Below, piece after piece: positions 17,769 to 26,829 of a stretch of 64,000 nt of DNA. The position numbers were made by a program, and so were the translations under genes. How positions within the stretch are numbered: the first letter of the stretch is position 1; each line of letters begins with the position of its first letter. The notes beneath the pieces are model-generated. The model did not search any database and had not been told where the DNA came from. It was given only the letters and a program-made list of their open reading frames with translations. The stretch lies in assembly GCA_947491935.1 (NCBI GenBank), contig CANLLF010000001.1:434001-498000 (forward strand). Reading direction: 5' to 3'. This DNA is from an uncultured Roseicyclus sp. GTDB taxonomy: Bacteria; Pseudomonadota; Alphaproteobacteria; Rhodobacterales; Rhodobacteraceae.

Positions 17769-18644
17769 ATGAAACTGCTGATCGGCACCGTGCAGGGGGC
17801 GACAACGCCAAGCGTGTTTGCAGTTTCCGGCGATCGGGCCACCGTTCTGGCGCAGGATGCGGGCGACCTGATGGGCCTTATTGCGGACCATGCAAACGGC
17901 AAAGCCATGCCCCCGCCCGCCGCGGATGCGGAAAGCTACGCGGTGGCGGATGTGACGCCAGCGCTGCCCATCACCCGGCCCGGCAAGATCGTCTGCCTCG
18001 GCCTGAATTACGCCGAACATGCACGCGAAGGCGGCTATAACGTGCCGGATTACCCCGCAATGTTCATGCGCGCCGCGACGTCGATGATCCCTGCAGAGGC
18101 GCCAATGGTTCTGCCCAACGCGTCGCACACGTTCGATTATGAAACGGAGCTAATGGTGATTGTCGGCAAGGGCGGGCGACACATCGCGGAGACCGACGCC
18201 TTGAGCCATGTCTTTGGCTATACCACGTTCAACGACGGTTCGATCCGCGAGTATCAGCGCAAGACCCACCAGTGGACGGCAGGTAAGAATTTTGACGGGA
18301 CGGGTGCTGTTGGCCCTATCGTGGTAACGCCCGACGAGGTGCCGGAAGGGGCCAGCGGGCTGAGCATCCTGACGCGTCTGAACGGGCGCGTGCTACAGAA
18401 GTCCAACACGTCGGACATGATTTTCACCGTAGCACGAACCATCGCCATTGTGTCCGAGATCATGACGCTGGAGCCGGGCGATATGATCGCCTTCGGCACG
18501 CCGCCCGGTGTGGGCCATGCCCGCAAGCCGCAGGTCTGGATGAAGGCAGGGGACAGCGTCGAAGTGGAGATCGAGGGGATCGGCATTTGCCGCAATCCGA
18601 TCGTAGCCGAGGCGGATATGGCGGGAAGCGAGGCGGCGGAATGA
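17769..18644 (+). CDS. fumarylacetoacetate hydrolase-family protein
   Basis: A 291-residue FAH-domain protein. The catalytic domain begins at KIVCLGLNYAEHAREGG (about residue 76); the metal-binding acidic residues are in FDYETELMVIVG, and later come YTTFNDGSIREYQ, KNFDGTGAVGPIVV and GDMIAFGTPPGVGHA. Family members hydrolyse or decarboxylate 1,3-diketo acids and ring-fission products using Mg2+ or Mn2+. GGGAGG lies upstream of the ATG. First gene of the rightward operon; it overlaps the next gene by ATGA. A ring-cleavage product from the dioxygenase in the same operon is the likely source of substrate. Confidence 0.9.
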   Translation: MKLLIGTVQGATTPSVFAVSGDRATVLAQDAGDLMGLIADHANGKAMPPPAADAESYAVADVTPALPITRPGKIVCLGLNYAEHAREGGYNVPDYPAMFMRAATSMIPAEAPMVLPNASHTFDYETELMVIVGKGGRHIAETDALSHVFGYTTFNDGSIREYQRKTHQWTAGKNFDGTGAVGPIVVTPDEVPEGASGLSILTRLNGRVLQKSNTSDMIFTVARTIAIVSEIMTLEPGDMIAFGTPPGVGHARKPQVWMKAGDSVEVEIEGIGICRNPIVAEADMAGSEAAE

Positions 18645-19291
18645 ACGACCAATCCGACGCCCGCTACTACGCCCAGGACGAAATCCGCGCCGTCCGCGCC
18701 AGGATCGCGGAGCTCGACGAGGCCAGCCTTGAACTGATGTTGACCAAGGCGCGCTCGCACTACGCATGGACCGACAGGCCGGTGACCGAGGATCAACTCC
18801 GCCGCATCTACGACATCACCAAGATGGGCGCGACGAGTATGAATTCCTCGCCCGCGCGGTTCATCTTCGTCACGTCACCCGAAGGCAAGAAACAGATCGA
18901 ACCGGCCTTGAAGCCCAAGAATGTGCCCAAGGTGCTGAGCGCACCGGTCACGGTCATCATCGCCAATGACCTGAATTTCTGGGAGCGGCTGGACTACCTG
19001 TTTCCCCACGAAGATCGCAAGCCGATGTTCCGCGGCAAGGAAGCCTATACGTTCGATACCGCCTATCGCAACGCGACGTTGCAGGGCGCCTACATGATGA
19101 TGGCGGCGCGCGCGATCGGCCTTGATTGTGGGCCGATCTCGGGCTTCGACAACAAGGTCGTCGACGATACGATCCTGAAGGGCAGCAGCCTGAAATCCAA
19201 CTTTCTGCTGAACCTCGGATACGCCGATGAGACGGCGATATTCCCCAAGCTCCCCCGGCTGCCGTTTGAGGAGGCGTGCAGCTTTTTGTGA
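18641..19291 (+). CDS. nitroreductase-family malonic semialdehyde reductase (RutE/HadB-like)
   Basis: A 216-residue FMN-dependent nitroreductase-fold protein. Motifs of the RutE/HadB subgroup are present: RSHYAWTDRPVTEDQLRRIYD, GATSMNSSPARFIFVTS, NATLQGAYMMMAARAIGLDCGPISGFDN and SNFLLNLGYAD. RutE reduces malonic semialdehyde to 3-hydroxypropanoate in uracil catabolism. No other rut gene is seen in the window; the malonyl-CoA genes next door make a C3 semialdehyde plausible. The start at 18641 overlaps the previous stop (ATGA) and is preferred to an alternative start 18 codons upstream inside the FAH gene. Confidence 0.85.
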   Translation: MNDQSDARYYAQDEIRAVRARIAELDEASLELMLTKARSHYAWTDRPVTEDQLRRIYDITKMGATSMNSSPARFIFVTSPEGKKQIEPALKPKNVPKVLSAPVTVIIANDLNFWERLDYLFPHEDRKPMFRGKEAYTFDTAYRNATLQGAYMMMAARAIGLDCGPISGFDNKVVDDTILKGSSLKSNFLLNLGYADETAIFPKLPRLPFEEACSFL

Positions 19292-19381
19292 GGAGCGTCC
19301 ATGCGTGCGCCCGATGGCCCGCGCGTCACCAAGAAGGGTCGCAAAGATCCGCGAAAGACATCTGATCGGGAGGACAAGATC

Positions 19382-20470
19382 ATGACGATGAAACTCAACC
19401 GCCGCACGCTTCTGGCCAGCTCTGCCGCCGCCGCGACCGCCGCGAATTTTGGCCTGCCCGCACTGGCGCAGGGCCGAACGGTAACGGTGATTGACGGCTA
19501 TCCGGAGCGGGCGATGTGGGTGCAGGAGCTGTCGAATTTCTACCTGCCAGAAGTGAACCGCCGCCTGACCGAGATGGGTCTGGACGCGATGGATTTCCAG
19601 GAAAGCTATGGCGGCTCCATCGTGCGCCCGCGTGGTGTGTTGGAAGGGATGCGCCTGGGCCTCGGCGATATCGGCGTGGTGACGACGATCTTCCATTCGT
19701 CCACCTTGCCGTCGCAGGGTCTGGCCGCCGTGACTCCCTTCATCTCGGCCGATGCCGGCCTCGTGGCCCGCTCGGTTGATGAGATCGCGATTGAGTTCGA
19801 CGCGATGCGGCAGGAATTCGAGGCGCAGGATCAGGTCTACCTGGCAACCGGCGTCGTGCTCGACAGCTACCAGATGTTCTCCAGCCAGCCGTTGAACGGC
19901 CTGGCCGACCTCGCCAATCTGCGCGTCGCCGGGGCGGGGTACAACCTGCGCTATCTCGAAGGCCTCGACGGGGCCGTCGGGGTCCGGGGTGGCCTGACCG
20001 ACTTCTACAACATGATGCAGACCGGCGTGACAGATGCCGCCATGCTGTGGCCCGAGGCCGCGAACACCTTCGCGATTGCCGAAGTAGCGCCCTATATGAT
20101 GCGCGCGGATCTGGGTGCCGTGAACTCCAAGACGCTGACCGTGAACAAGATCTTCTGGGATAGCCTGGACCCCGAGGTGCAGGGCGTCCTGCGCGAGGTG
20201 GGCGTGCTCTACCGGGATCGTCTCGCCGAGGTCGCCATGGGCCGCGCGGCGGAAAGTGAAGCGGCCTATGTTGAGGCCGGCGGCACCATCGTCGATATCG
20301 ATCCCGAGGAACGCGCCGCCTGGGCCAATGCGATGCCCAACATCGCCGCCGAATGGGCCGAGGGGCTGAATGCCGATGGCAAGGACGGCACCGGCATGTT
20401 GTCCGCCTATATCGACAAGCTGATCGCCGGAGGCGAGACACCCGCGCGCAATTGGGCCGCCGAGGTCTGA
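19382..20470 (+). CDS. dctP: TRAP transporter substrate-binding protein (DctP type)
   Basis: A 362-residue TRAP receptor. The N-terminus MTMKLNRRTLLASSAAAATAA with NRRTLL looks like a Tat signal, cleaved after LPALAQ. The mature part has GGSIVRPRGVLEGMRLGLGDIGVV and FSSQPLNGLADLANLRV, typical of DctP proteins. GGGAGG lies 8 nt before the ATG at 19382, which decides this start against one 27 codons upstream. It feeds the DctQ/DctM pair that follows. The ligand is probably a carboxylic or aromatic acid (inference from family and neighbours). Confidence 0.93.
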   Translation: MTMKLNRRTLLASSAAAATAANFGLPALAQGRTVTVIDGYPERAMWVQELSNFYLPEVNRRLTEMGLDAMDFQESYGGSIVRPRGVLEGMRLGLGDIGVVTTIFHSSTLPSQGLAAVTPFISADAGLVARSVDEIAIEFDAMRQEFEAQDQVYLATGVVLDSYQMFSSQPLNGLADLANLRVAGAGYNLRYLEGLDGAVGVRGGLTDFYNMMQTGVTDAAMLWPEAANTFAIAEVAPYMMRADLGAVNSKTLTVNKIFWDSLDPEVQGVLREVGVLYRDRLAEVAMGRAAESEAAYVEAGGTIVDIDPEERAAWANAMPNIAAEWAEGLNADGKDGTGMLSAYIDKLIAGGETPARNWAAEV

Positions 20471-20474
20471 GCCT

Positions 20475-21059
20475 TTGAGCGATCCCAACCCATCCGCAGA
20501 GCCCGCGACGGGCTCTGCGCTTGTGCGTGGCGCGAATGCGCTGGCCCGCCTGATGACGGGGGTGGCGCAGGTCGCAAATGCGGCGGGCACGCTTGTGGTG
20601 CTGGGCCTGGTGCTCCTGATCAATACCGATGTGGTGGCCCGCAACGCCTTCAACGCGCCTTTTCGCGGCACGTATGAGGCCGTGCAATTCCTGATGGTCA
20701 TGATCGTATTCCTGCAATTGCCCGACGTTGTGCGGATCAACCGGCTGACGCGATCCGATGGGTTTCTCGGCATCCTTGCGGGCAGGCGCCCCGCGATGGC
20801 TCGGTTCTTCGCGCGACTGATCGATACGGTATCGGCCGTCTTCATGGGCCTGATCGCCTATGCGATGTGGCCCGAATTCCTCCGCGCCTGGACCGAGAAC
20901 ACGTATTTTGGCACGCCGGGCATCTTCACCGCGCCCTATTGGCCGATCCGCCTGGTGATCTGCTTCGCCGCCGCCCTCTGCGCGCTGATCTTCGCGACCA
21001 AGGCAATATCGGGCAGACGCCGGCCCGAACTTCTCCACCTTGAGGACTCCGGCGCATGA
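20475..21059 (+). CDS. dctQ: TRAP transporter small permease (DctQ type)
   Basis: A 194-residue membrane protein with four predicted segments and the DctQ pattern VLGLVLLINTDVVARNAFNAPFRG near 40-62 and VQFLMVMIVFLQLPDVVR near 68-85. It appears to start with TTG (20475), 4 nt after the dctP stop; no better ATG is in frame nearby. The stop overlaps dctM by ATGA. Confidence 0.9.
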   Translation: MSDPNPSAEPATGSALVRGANALARLMTGVAQVANAAGTLVVLGLVLLINTDVVARNAFNAPFRGTYEAVQFLMVMIVFLQLPDVVRINRLTRSDGFLGILAGRRPAMARFFARLIDTVSAVFMGLIAYAMWPEFLRAWTENTYFGTPGIFTAPYWPIRLVICFAAALCALIFATKAISGRRRPELLHLEDSGA

Positions 21060-22372
21060 GCCCGTTCGAGATCGGGATGCTCTCGGTCGTGGCCATGGTC
21101 ACGCTGATCTACATGGGCGTTTACATCCCCATCGCGCTTGGTGTCGTGTCGTTCGTCACCATTTGGATCCTGCGCGACAGTTTCGAGCTACCGCTGGCGC
21201 TTCTGAAGATCGCCGTAGGCGACAGTGTGACGGAATACTCCTTCGCCACGATCCCGCTGTTTACCTTTATGGGATTGATCGTGTCGAAGGCCGGGATGGG
21301 CGAGGACGTCTACCGGGTGATGAACACGCTCTTTCACAAGATCATGGGCGGTGTGGGCATGGCAACGGTTGGGGCCAACGCGCTGTTTGCCGCCGTCACC
21401 GGCTCCTCCATCGCCAGTGCGTCGGTCTTCACCAAGGTCGCTGTACCGGAGATGATGAAACTCAACTATAACAAGCGCTTCGCGGTCGGCGTTGTGGCCG
21501 GGTCAAGCGTGTTGGGCATGATCATCCCGCCCTCAGCCATGCTGATCATCTACGCCATCGTGGCCGAGGTGTCGGTGGGCCACATGTTTCTCGCCGGTGT
21601 GATCCCCGGCATCATGCTCTCCATCGCCTATATCGTGGCGATCTGGGGCATGTCGAAGTTTCGGCCCCAAGCGGTCGTCAATGACGGCGCGGGCCAGATT
21701 GACGAAACCGAGCTTCTGGGCGCGGGCCAGATTTTCCTTCTGTGCCTGCCGCTGGTGATCCTGGTCGGCATGGTTCTGGGCGGCATCTATACCGGCTGGC
21801 TCACGCCGGTGGAGGCCGGCGCCGCAGGGGCCGCGCTCGGCCTGATCTACGCGATTATCCGGCGCAAGATGGACCTCAAGGGCTTTTGGAACGCGCTTCT
21901 GGAAACCGGCCATATCACCGCCGCGATCCTGTTCCTGATCACCGCCGCCTCGATCTATTCGCGGATGCTGGGGATTGCGGGCATCCCCAATGCGCTGGGG
22001 GATTTTCTGGACACATACCAGCTTGGCTTCACCGCGGTGATGATCATGTTGGTGGTGCTGATGCTGTTCCTCGGCACGCTACTCGATACCGCATCGATCA
22101 TTCTTATCGTGGTGCCGCTGTTTCTTCCCATCGTGGAGCCGCTTGGCGTCAGCCTCGTCTGGTTCGGCATCATCGTGGTGATCGGGGCCGAGATCGGGTT
22201 GCTGACACCGCCCTTGGGCATCTCGTGCTTCGTCATCAAAAGCACCATCAACGATCCGCGTGTCTCCCTGAAGGACGTATTCATGGGCGCCCTGCCCTTC
22301 GCCTTCGTGATGCTGATCGTCCTGTTCATCCTGATCGAATTCCCAATCCTGTCCACGGCGCTGTTGCCGTAA
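21056..22372 (+). CDS. dctM: TRAP transporter large permease (DctM type)
   Basis: A 438-residue multi-spanning permease with DctM hallmarks: PLFTFMGLIVSKAGMGEDVYRV, GSSIASASVFTKVAVPEM, GMIIPPSAMLIIYAIV, and GIIVVIGAEIGLLTPPLGISCFVI near the C-terminus. Normal length. With DctQ it forms a sodium-driven importer for the ligand bound by DctP. Confidence 0.95.
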   Translation: MSPFEIGMLSVVAMVTLIYMGVYIPIALGVVSFVTIWILRDSFELPLALLKIAVGDSVTEYSFATIPLFTFMGLIVSKAGMGEDVYRVMNTLFHKIMGGVGMATVGANALFAAVTGSSIASASVFTKVAVPEMMKLNYNKRFAVGVVAGSSVLGMIIPPSAMLIIYAIVAEVSVGHMFLAGVIPGIMLSIAYIVAIWGMSKFRPQAVVNDGAGQIDETELLGAGQIFLLCLPLVILVGMVLGGIYTGWLTPVEAGAAGAALGLIYAIIRRKMDLKGFWNALLETGHITAAILFLITAASIYSRMLGIAGIPNALGDFLDTYQLGFTAVMIMLVVLMLFLGTLLDTASIILIVVPLFLPIVEPLGVSLVWFGIIVVIGAEIGLLTPPLGISCFVIKSTINDPRVSLKDVFMGALPFAFVMLIVLFILIEFPILSTALLP

Positions 22373-22396
22373 CCTTGCCCGAAGCGGAGGCGTCCG

Positions 22397-23263
22397 ATGC
22401 GCAACGTCAATTCCGAAACCCTGACCGACCTTCTGCTGGCCCTCTCCGGGCCCGACACCGACCCCCGTCTGCAAGAGGTGTTGACCAGCCTTGTGAAACA
22501 CCTGCACGCCTTCACCAAGGAGGTCGGGCTGACCCATGCCGAATGGCGCAAGGGGCTTGAGTTGCTGACCCGCGCTGGCGAGATGACCGATGATGAGCGA
22601 AATGAATTTGTCCTGTTTTCCGACGTGCTTGGCCTCTCTTCACTGGTCGACATGATCAATTCACCATCCGATTGCACCTCGTCCTCGGTCCTGGGCCCGT
22701 TCCACATCCTCGGTGCGCCGGACTTGCCCGTGGGCGGGGATATGATCGGCGACAATGCGGGGCCGCAAGTGGTGGTGGAGGGCCGTGTGACGGATCAATC
22801 GGGTGACCCGATCAAAGGCGCGGTGATAGAACTGTGGCAGACCGCCGATAACGGCCTTTACTCCAACCAGGACGACGCGCAGAGCGACTACAATTTGCGC
22901 ATTTCCATGACGACCGGGGCGGACGGGCGCTATGCGTTGTCAACGATCCGGCCCGCCCCCTATCTGGTGCCAACGGATGGGCCGGTCGGTGATCTGCTGA
23001 ACGCGACGGGGCGGCATGCGTGGCGGCCCTCCCACTTGCATTTCATCGTGCAAGCTGCAGGTTACCGCTCTCTCGTCACTGAAGTGTTCCCCAGCGATGA
23101 CCCTTATCTGGATGCAGATGCCGTCTTTGGCGTGCGGTCGGATCTGGTGATGGAATATCGCCCCGGTGACCGGGCGGCCTTGGCCGATGACATTGCCGCC
23201 AAGGATCGATTGGCGGAAGGCTTCAGCAAGGTTGATTTCGACTTCGTTCTGCCCCCGGCCTAA
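22397..23263 (+). CDS. intradiol ring-cleavage dioxygenase (hydroxyquinol/catechol 1,2-dioxygenase type)
   Basis: A 288-residue non-haem Fe(III) dioxygenase with the N-terminal dimerisation domain (about 1-100, including TSSSVLGPFHILGAP) and the catalytic domain. The four iron ligands can be placed: Tyr in LWQTADNGLY (about Y155), Tyr in APYLVPTDGPVG (about Y189), and two His in WRPSHLHF (about H213 and H215). It cleaves a catechol or hydroxyquinol between the hydroxyls to a muconate or maleylacetate. It lies 24 nt after dctM and ends 9 nt from the convergent GntR gene. Its presence ties the operon to aromatic-ring degradation; the exact phenol is not determined. Confidence 0.92.
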   Translation: MRNVNSETLTDLLLALSGPDTDPRLQEVLTSLVKHLHAFTKEVGLTHAEWRKGLELLTRAGEMTDDERNEFVLFSDVLGLSSLVDMINSPSDCTSSSVLGPFHILGAPDLPVGGDMIGDNAGPQVVVEGRVTDQSGDPIKGAVIELWQTADNGLYSNQDDAQSDYNLRISMTTGADGRYALSTIRPAPYLVPTDGPVGDLLNATGRHAWRPSHLHFIVQAAGYRSLVTEVFPSDDPYLDADAVFGVRSDLVMEYRPGDRAALADDIAAKDRLAEGFSKVDFDFVLPPA

Positions 23264-23272
23264 AGCTGAGGT

Positions 23273-23944
23273 TCAGCCTGCCTTCAAGGCCGCGCCCTCG
23301 CGCTCGGCCAGCTGCTGATAAAGGAATTCACCGGTCTTGCGATAATGATCGACCAACAGATGCTCCGCCCGCGCCGCATCGCGGGCCAGGGCGGCTTCCG
23401 CAATCTGGCTGTGTTCGTCTTCCACCTGCCGCTCGGGGTAGGCCGCAAGGCTGGCAACATTCCGGTAGCGAACCGCAAGATCATAAAGCTGCGCGCAAAA
23501 GTTCAGGAGGTAGGTCGACGGGCAGGCCGAAATCAACGCGCGGTGAAAATCGCGGTGGGCGATCTCCCAGGCGTCGGCCTTCTCCGTCCGGTTCAGGGAG
23601 TTCAGGCGGTATTGCAACAGCACGATCTGTTCTTCCCACTCCGCGCCGCCATGGCGGATCGCATCTCCGAACGCCAGCGCCTCCACCCGACATCGCGTGT
23701 CGAGCAGGATGCCGAAATCCTCGGCGCTGATCTCCGGCGCCCAGAAGCCACGCTGCTCGTTGCGGACCACCAGTTGCTCGGACGACAGAATACTCAGAGC
23801 TTCACGCACCGGGCTGGCCCCGATTTCAAGCCGTTTGCGCAGCGCATCGATCTGGATGCGAGACCCCGGCGGCAACTCGCCGGACAGGACCATGTCCCGG
23901 ATACGGGCATGAGCGAGCGAGGTCAGCGATCTGTGGGATTCCAT
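23273..23944 (-). CDS. GntR-family (FCD domain) transcriptional regulator
   Basis: A 223-residue protein with an N-terminal winged HTH (about 8-70: LAHARIRDMVLSGELPPGSRI, LEIGASPVREALSIL, EQLVVRNEQRGFW) and an all-helical FCD domain with metal-type residues in HRDFHRAL and DEHSQIAEAAL. The start at 23944 (MESHRSL) has AAGGAGA about 6 nt upstream and is preferred to an ATG 11 codons earlier. Likely local regulator of the malonate/ring-cleavage locus; motifs upstream of it recur in the matA/FAH divergent region. Confidence 0.92.
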   Translation of the reverse strand: MESHRSLTSLAHARIRDMVLSGELPPGSRIQIDALRKRLEIGASPVREALSILSSEQLVVRNEQRGFWAPEISAEDFGILLDTRCRVEALAFGDAIRHGGAEWEEQIVLLQYRLNSLNRTEKADAWEIAHRDFHRALISACPSTYLLNFCAQLYDLAVRYRNVASLAAYPERQVEDEHSQIAEAALARDAARAEHLLVDHYRKTGEFLYQQLAEREGAALKAG

Positions 23945-23994
23945 GGCGTTCTCCTTACCCAAGGTTAGGTCGCACATGATAGAAACTCAATCAG

Positions 23995-24036
23995 AAAATC
24001 GATTTTTTTGGGCCGTTTGTAGTGCTTTTGTCAACT
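23995..24036. promoter_or_regulatory. candidate operator upstream of the GntR gene
   Basis: It contains the perfect 12-bp palindrome AAAATCGATTTT (23995-24006) and, 21 nt further, TTGTCAACT (24028-24036). Similar elements occur together at 17697-17720. The position 50-90 nt upstream of the GntR start fits autoregulation. Confidence 0.45.
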
Positions 24037-24160
24037 CTGCGCTGGCATCTGGAGCCACCTTCTGATCAACCCAAAAAGGGCCGAAATAGCTTGAAATGAC
24101 CCGATATACCAGTTCGCCGCCTATCTTCCATTCGTCCCCCGGCACCGGCGGCTCGGCCCT

Positions 24161-25174
24161 CTAGCCGGAAATGGAAAACGCCGCGGCTTCGGGCAAATCG
24201 AAGAACACCCTGTCTCCGATCTGGTGGGCGGGATCGGACGCGTCGGTTGCGGCCTTGATCTGGCCGAGGTCGGTATCGAGCACGTATTCGCGCTTTTCAC
24301 CAGCAAACGCGACGCCGGTCACCACGCCCTCCCATGGGCCCGATCCGACCGAAACCGCGCCGGGCCGCCACGCCATATGTCCAGCCGTCACGCCGAATGC
24401 GACCGGCATCTTGCCTTTGGCCCCGATCAAATCTTGGCCTGACACCTCGAAGATATTCTCGAAGCCGAAGAAATCGGCACCAAAGACGGTGCGAGGCGCA
24501 TTATAGAGCTCATCGGGCGTGCCGAGTTGCTCAATTATGCCGTCTTTCATCAGCACGATCCGGTCGGCAAGGGCCAGCGCCTCGGCCTGATCGTGGGTCA
24601 CGAACACCATGGTGATCCCGGTGTCACGCTGCACCCGCTGCAACTCGGTCCGCATCTCAAGGCGGAGCCGGGCGTCGAGATTGGACAGGGGTTCGTCCAA
24701 CAACAAAACCTTGGGCTCCATCACCAACGATCGCGCCAGCGACAGGCGTTGCTGCTGCCCACCTGACATTTCGGCAGGTTTGCGGTCGGCCAGATGCACC
24801 AGATCGACGGTTGCCAGCCAATGGGTTACCCGCTCCTCGATCTCCGCCGCGGGTCGTTTTTGCAACCGCAATCCGAAGGCGGCATTCTCAAAGGCCGTCA
24901 GATGCGGGAAGAGTGCGTAAGATTGAAAGACCAGACCGATGCCGCGCTTGTTGGCGGGCATCCGCGTCACGTCCACATTGTCGATGATGATCTTGCCGGA
25001 ATGCGGCGCCATCAGCCCGGCAATCGCTCGCATCGTGGTGGTCTTGCCGCAGCCCGACGGGCCGAGAAGCGCGATCAGCTCCCCTTCGCGGATGTCGATA
25101 TTCAGATCCGGCACAACAATCGAATTACCATAGGCGAGTGACAGGTTTTGCAGGGACACATAGGCGTCAGACAT
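24161..25174 (-). CDS. ABC transporter ATP-binding protein (PotA type)
   Basis: A 337-residue ATPase with Walker A GPSGCGKTTTMRAI, Q-loop LVFQSYALFPHLTAFENAAFG, signature MSGGQQQRLSLARSL, Walker B LLLDEPLSNLDARLR and a C-terminal TOBE domain (about 235-337). This is the spermidine/putrescine/iron-type (CUT/POPT) importer ATPase. It overlaps the preceding permease by 8 nt. Last gene of the LacI-headed operon. Confidence 0.93.
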   Translation of the reverse strand: MSDAYVSLQNLSLAYGNSIVVPDLNIDIREGELIALLGPSGCGKTTTMRAIAGLMAPHSGKIIIDNVDVTRMPANKRGIGLVFQSYALFPHLTAFENAAFGLRLQKRPAAEIEERVTHWLATVDLVHLADRKPAEMSGGQQQRLSLARSLVMEPKVLLLDEPLSNLDARLRLEMRTELQRVQRDTGITMVFVTHDQAEALALADRIVLMKDGIIEQLGTPDELYNAPRTVFGADFFGFENIFEVSGQDLIGAKGKMPVAFGVTAGHMAWRPGAVSVGSGPWEGVVTGVAFAGEKREYVLDTDLGQIKAATDASDPAHQIGDRVFFDLPEAAAFSISG

Positions 25175-25946
25175 AGCGGGAGAACCCCAGGAATTTCTCG
25201 GCGATAAAGACGATGATCACGGAGAGGAAGGCCAGAAGTGCCGACAGCGCGGCCACCGATGGATCATAGGTGATTTCCATATAGGACAGCATGTCGATGG
25301 GCAGCGTGCGTACGCCGGGACCCGACAGGAAAAGCGAGACAGGCACTTGGTTGAAGCTGGTCACGAAGCCCAGGATGAAGGCGGCCAGCACGCCGCCCTG
25401 GATATTGGGCAGAACCACCTTCATGAAGGCGCCAAGCCGGGTACAACCCAGAAGAACGGCGGCCTCCTCCATATCGCTGCGCAGATTGTTCAGGCTCGCC
25501 GACACCACCCGCACCGCATAGGGCAGCACAAGCGCGGTATGGGCGAGGAAGAGCGCCAGCGTTACGGTGAAGTTCAGGGGCACCACAAGGTAACGCAAAA
25601 GGGCCAGGCCCACGATGATGCCCGGCACGATGATCGGGGCGGCGACGATGGTTTTGATCGTCTCACCAAACGGAATGTCATAGCGGCTGATTGCATAGGC
25701 GGCGGGCACACCGAGGATCAGCGCCGCGATGGTGCCGAAGACAGCCAGGAACATCGACAGGGTGAAGCTGGCGCGGAAGCTGTCGACGGTGAAGACCTTA
25801 AGATACCATTTGAGCGAGAGGCCCTCGGGCGGGAAGGTCATGAAATCGCCCGCCGAGAGGCCCGCCAGAACGATGATCAGGAACGGGCCGATCAGGAAGG
25901 TCAGCGTCAGGCCGATCACCAGGCGCGAGGTCCACTTATACTGCAT
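25167..25946 (-). CDS. ABC transporter permease (PotC type)
   Basis: A 259-residue permease with about six membrane segments. The EAA loop is DMEEAAVLLGCTRLGAFMKVVLPNIQGG. The start at 25946 (MQYKWTSRLV) lies 1 nt after the stop of the first permease; an upstream in-frame start inside that gene is less likely. Works with the other permease as the channel. Confidence 0.92.
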   Translation of the reverse strand: MQYKWTSRLVIGLTLTFLIGPFLIIVLAGLSAGDFMTFPPEGLSLKWYLKVFTVDSFRASFTLSMFLAVFGTIAALILGVPAAYAISRYDIPFGETIKTIVAAPIIVPGIIVGLALLRYLVVPLNFTVTLALFLAHTALVLPYAVRVVSASLNNLRSDMEEAAVLLGCTRLGAFMKVVLPNIQGGVLAAFILGFVTSFNQVPVSLFLSGPGVRTLPIDMLSYMEITYDPSVAALSALLAFLSVIIVFIAEKFLGFSRYV

Positions 25947-25947
25947 G

Positions 25948-26769
25948 TCAGGACCTCGCCTTCGCGATGCGTTTGAGCAGCAGGTTCGCGGCAAAACACA
26001 TCACGATCAGGATCGTCGCGATTACCCCGGCAGACACGAAATCATTGGCGACGTTGACCCGCTGGTAGAGCAGCGTTTCGAGCATCAGCACGCGGGAGCC
26101 GCCGAGGATCGCGGGCGTGATGTAGGCGGTGAGCGACCCGGTGAAGACCAGCGTGCCGCCCATGACAAGGCCATCCTTCGTGAGCGGCAGGATCACCTTG
26201 GTGAAAACCTGAAACCAGTTCGCTCCCAACACCCGCGCGGCGGAGATCACATCCCGGGGCAGGTTTTCCATCGAGCTGACCAGCGAGATGATCATCAGGG
26301 GCAGGAACAGCTGCAACAATCCGATGAAAACGGCGGTTTCGGTGAAGAGGATGCGGATCGGCGTATCGCTCAGGCCGAGGCTCACGATCGTGTCGTTGAC
26401 GATCCCGGTGCGGCCCAGGATCACGATCCATGCATAGGTCCGCGCCACGGGTGAAATCATCAAAGGCAGCACAACAAGTCCGAAGATCCGTCCCCGGCTC
26501 TTGCCCTCAAGGTTCACGATACAGAAGGCGCAGGCATATCCGATGATGGCGCTGGTGAAAGCCACCAAGGCCCCAAGTTTCAGGGTGCGCAGGAACACGG
26601 TCTGATTAAGCGGGGTGGTGGCGAAATCCACATAACCTTGCAGCGACCATTCGCCGTTGATCGTGAAAGCCTCCGACAGCAGGATCGTCACCGGCAACAG
26701 GAACAGCAGCGCCGTGAAGACGGCCGCCGGCAATGCCAATGCCAAACCTTCGTTCCTGTTCTGAAACAC
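25948..26769 (-). CDS. ABC transporter permease (PotB type)
   Basis: A 273-residue permease: first segment LALALPAAVFTALLFLLPVTILLSEAF, EAA loop DVISAARVLGANWFQVFTKVILPLTKDG, about six membrane segments. It follows the binding-protein gene after 60 nt with a hairpin. Confidence 0.92.
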   Translation of the reverse strand: MFQNRNEGLALALPAAVFTALLFLLPVTILLSEAFTINGEWSLQGYVDFATTPLNQTVFLRTLKLGALVAFTSAIIGYACAFCIVNLEGKSRGRIFGLVVLPLMISPVARTYAWIVILGRTGIVNDTIVSLGLSDTPIRILFTETAVFIGLLQLFLPLMIISLVSSMENLPRDVISAARVLGANWFQVFTKVILPLTKDGLVMGGTLVFTGSLTAYITPAILGGSRVLMLETLLYQRVNVANDFVSAGVIATILIVMCFAANLLLKRIAKARS

Positions 26770-26796
26770 GCCCCAAGCGCCCCCGTGCCGGAAAGA

Positions 26797-26821
26797 TCCC
26801 GGAGCCGGTTTGGCCCCGGGA
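26797..26821 (-). promoter_or_regulatory. intercistronic hairpin after the binding-protein gene
   Basis: TCCCGGAGCC (26797-26806) pairs with GGCCCCGGGA (26812-26821) with one mismatch and a 5-nt loop. It lies between the binding protein and first permease genes on the minus strand, the usual place for a stabilising or attenuating hairpin in ABC importer operons. Confidence 0.5.
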
Positions 26822-26829
26822 CGTGGTGT

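Noticed and set aside
18875-20845. 656-codon open frame on the minus strand
   Set aside because: It is antisense to the reductase, dctP and dctQ genes, has no ribosome site or family features, and is the usual long shadow frame of GC-rich coding DNA.
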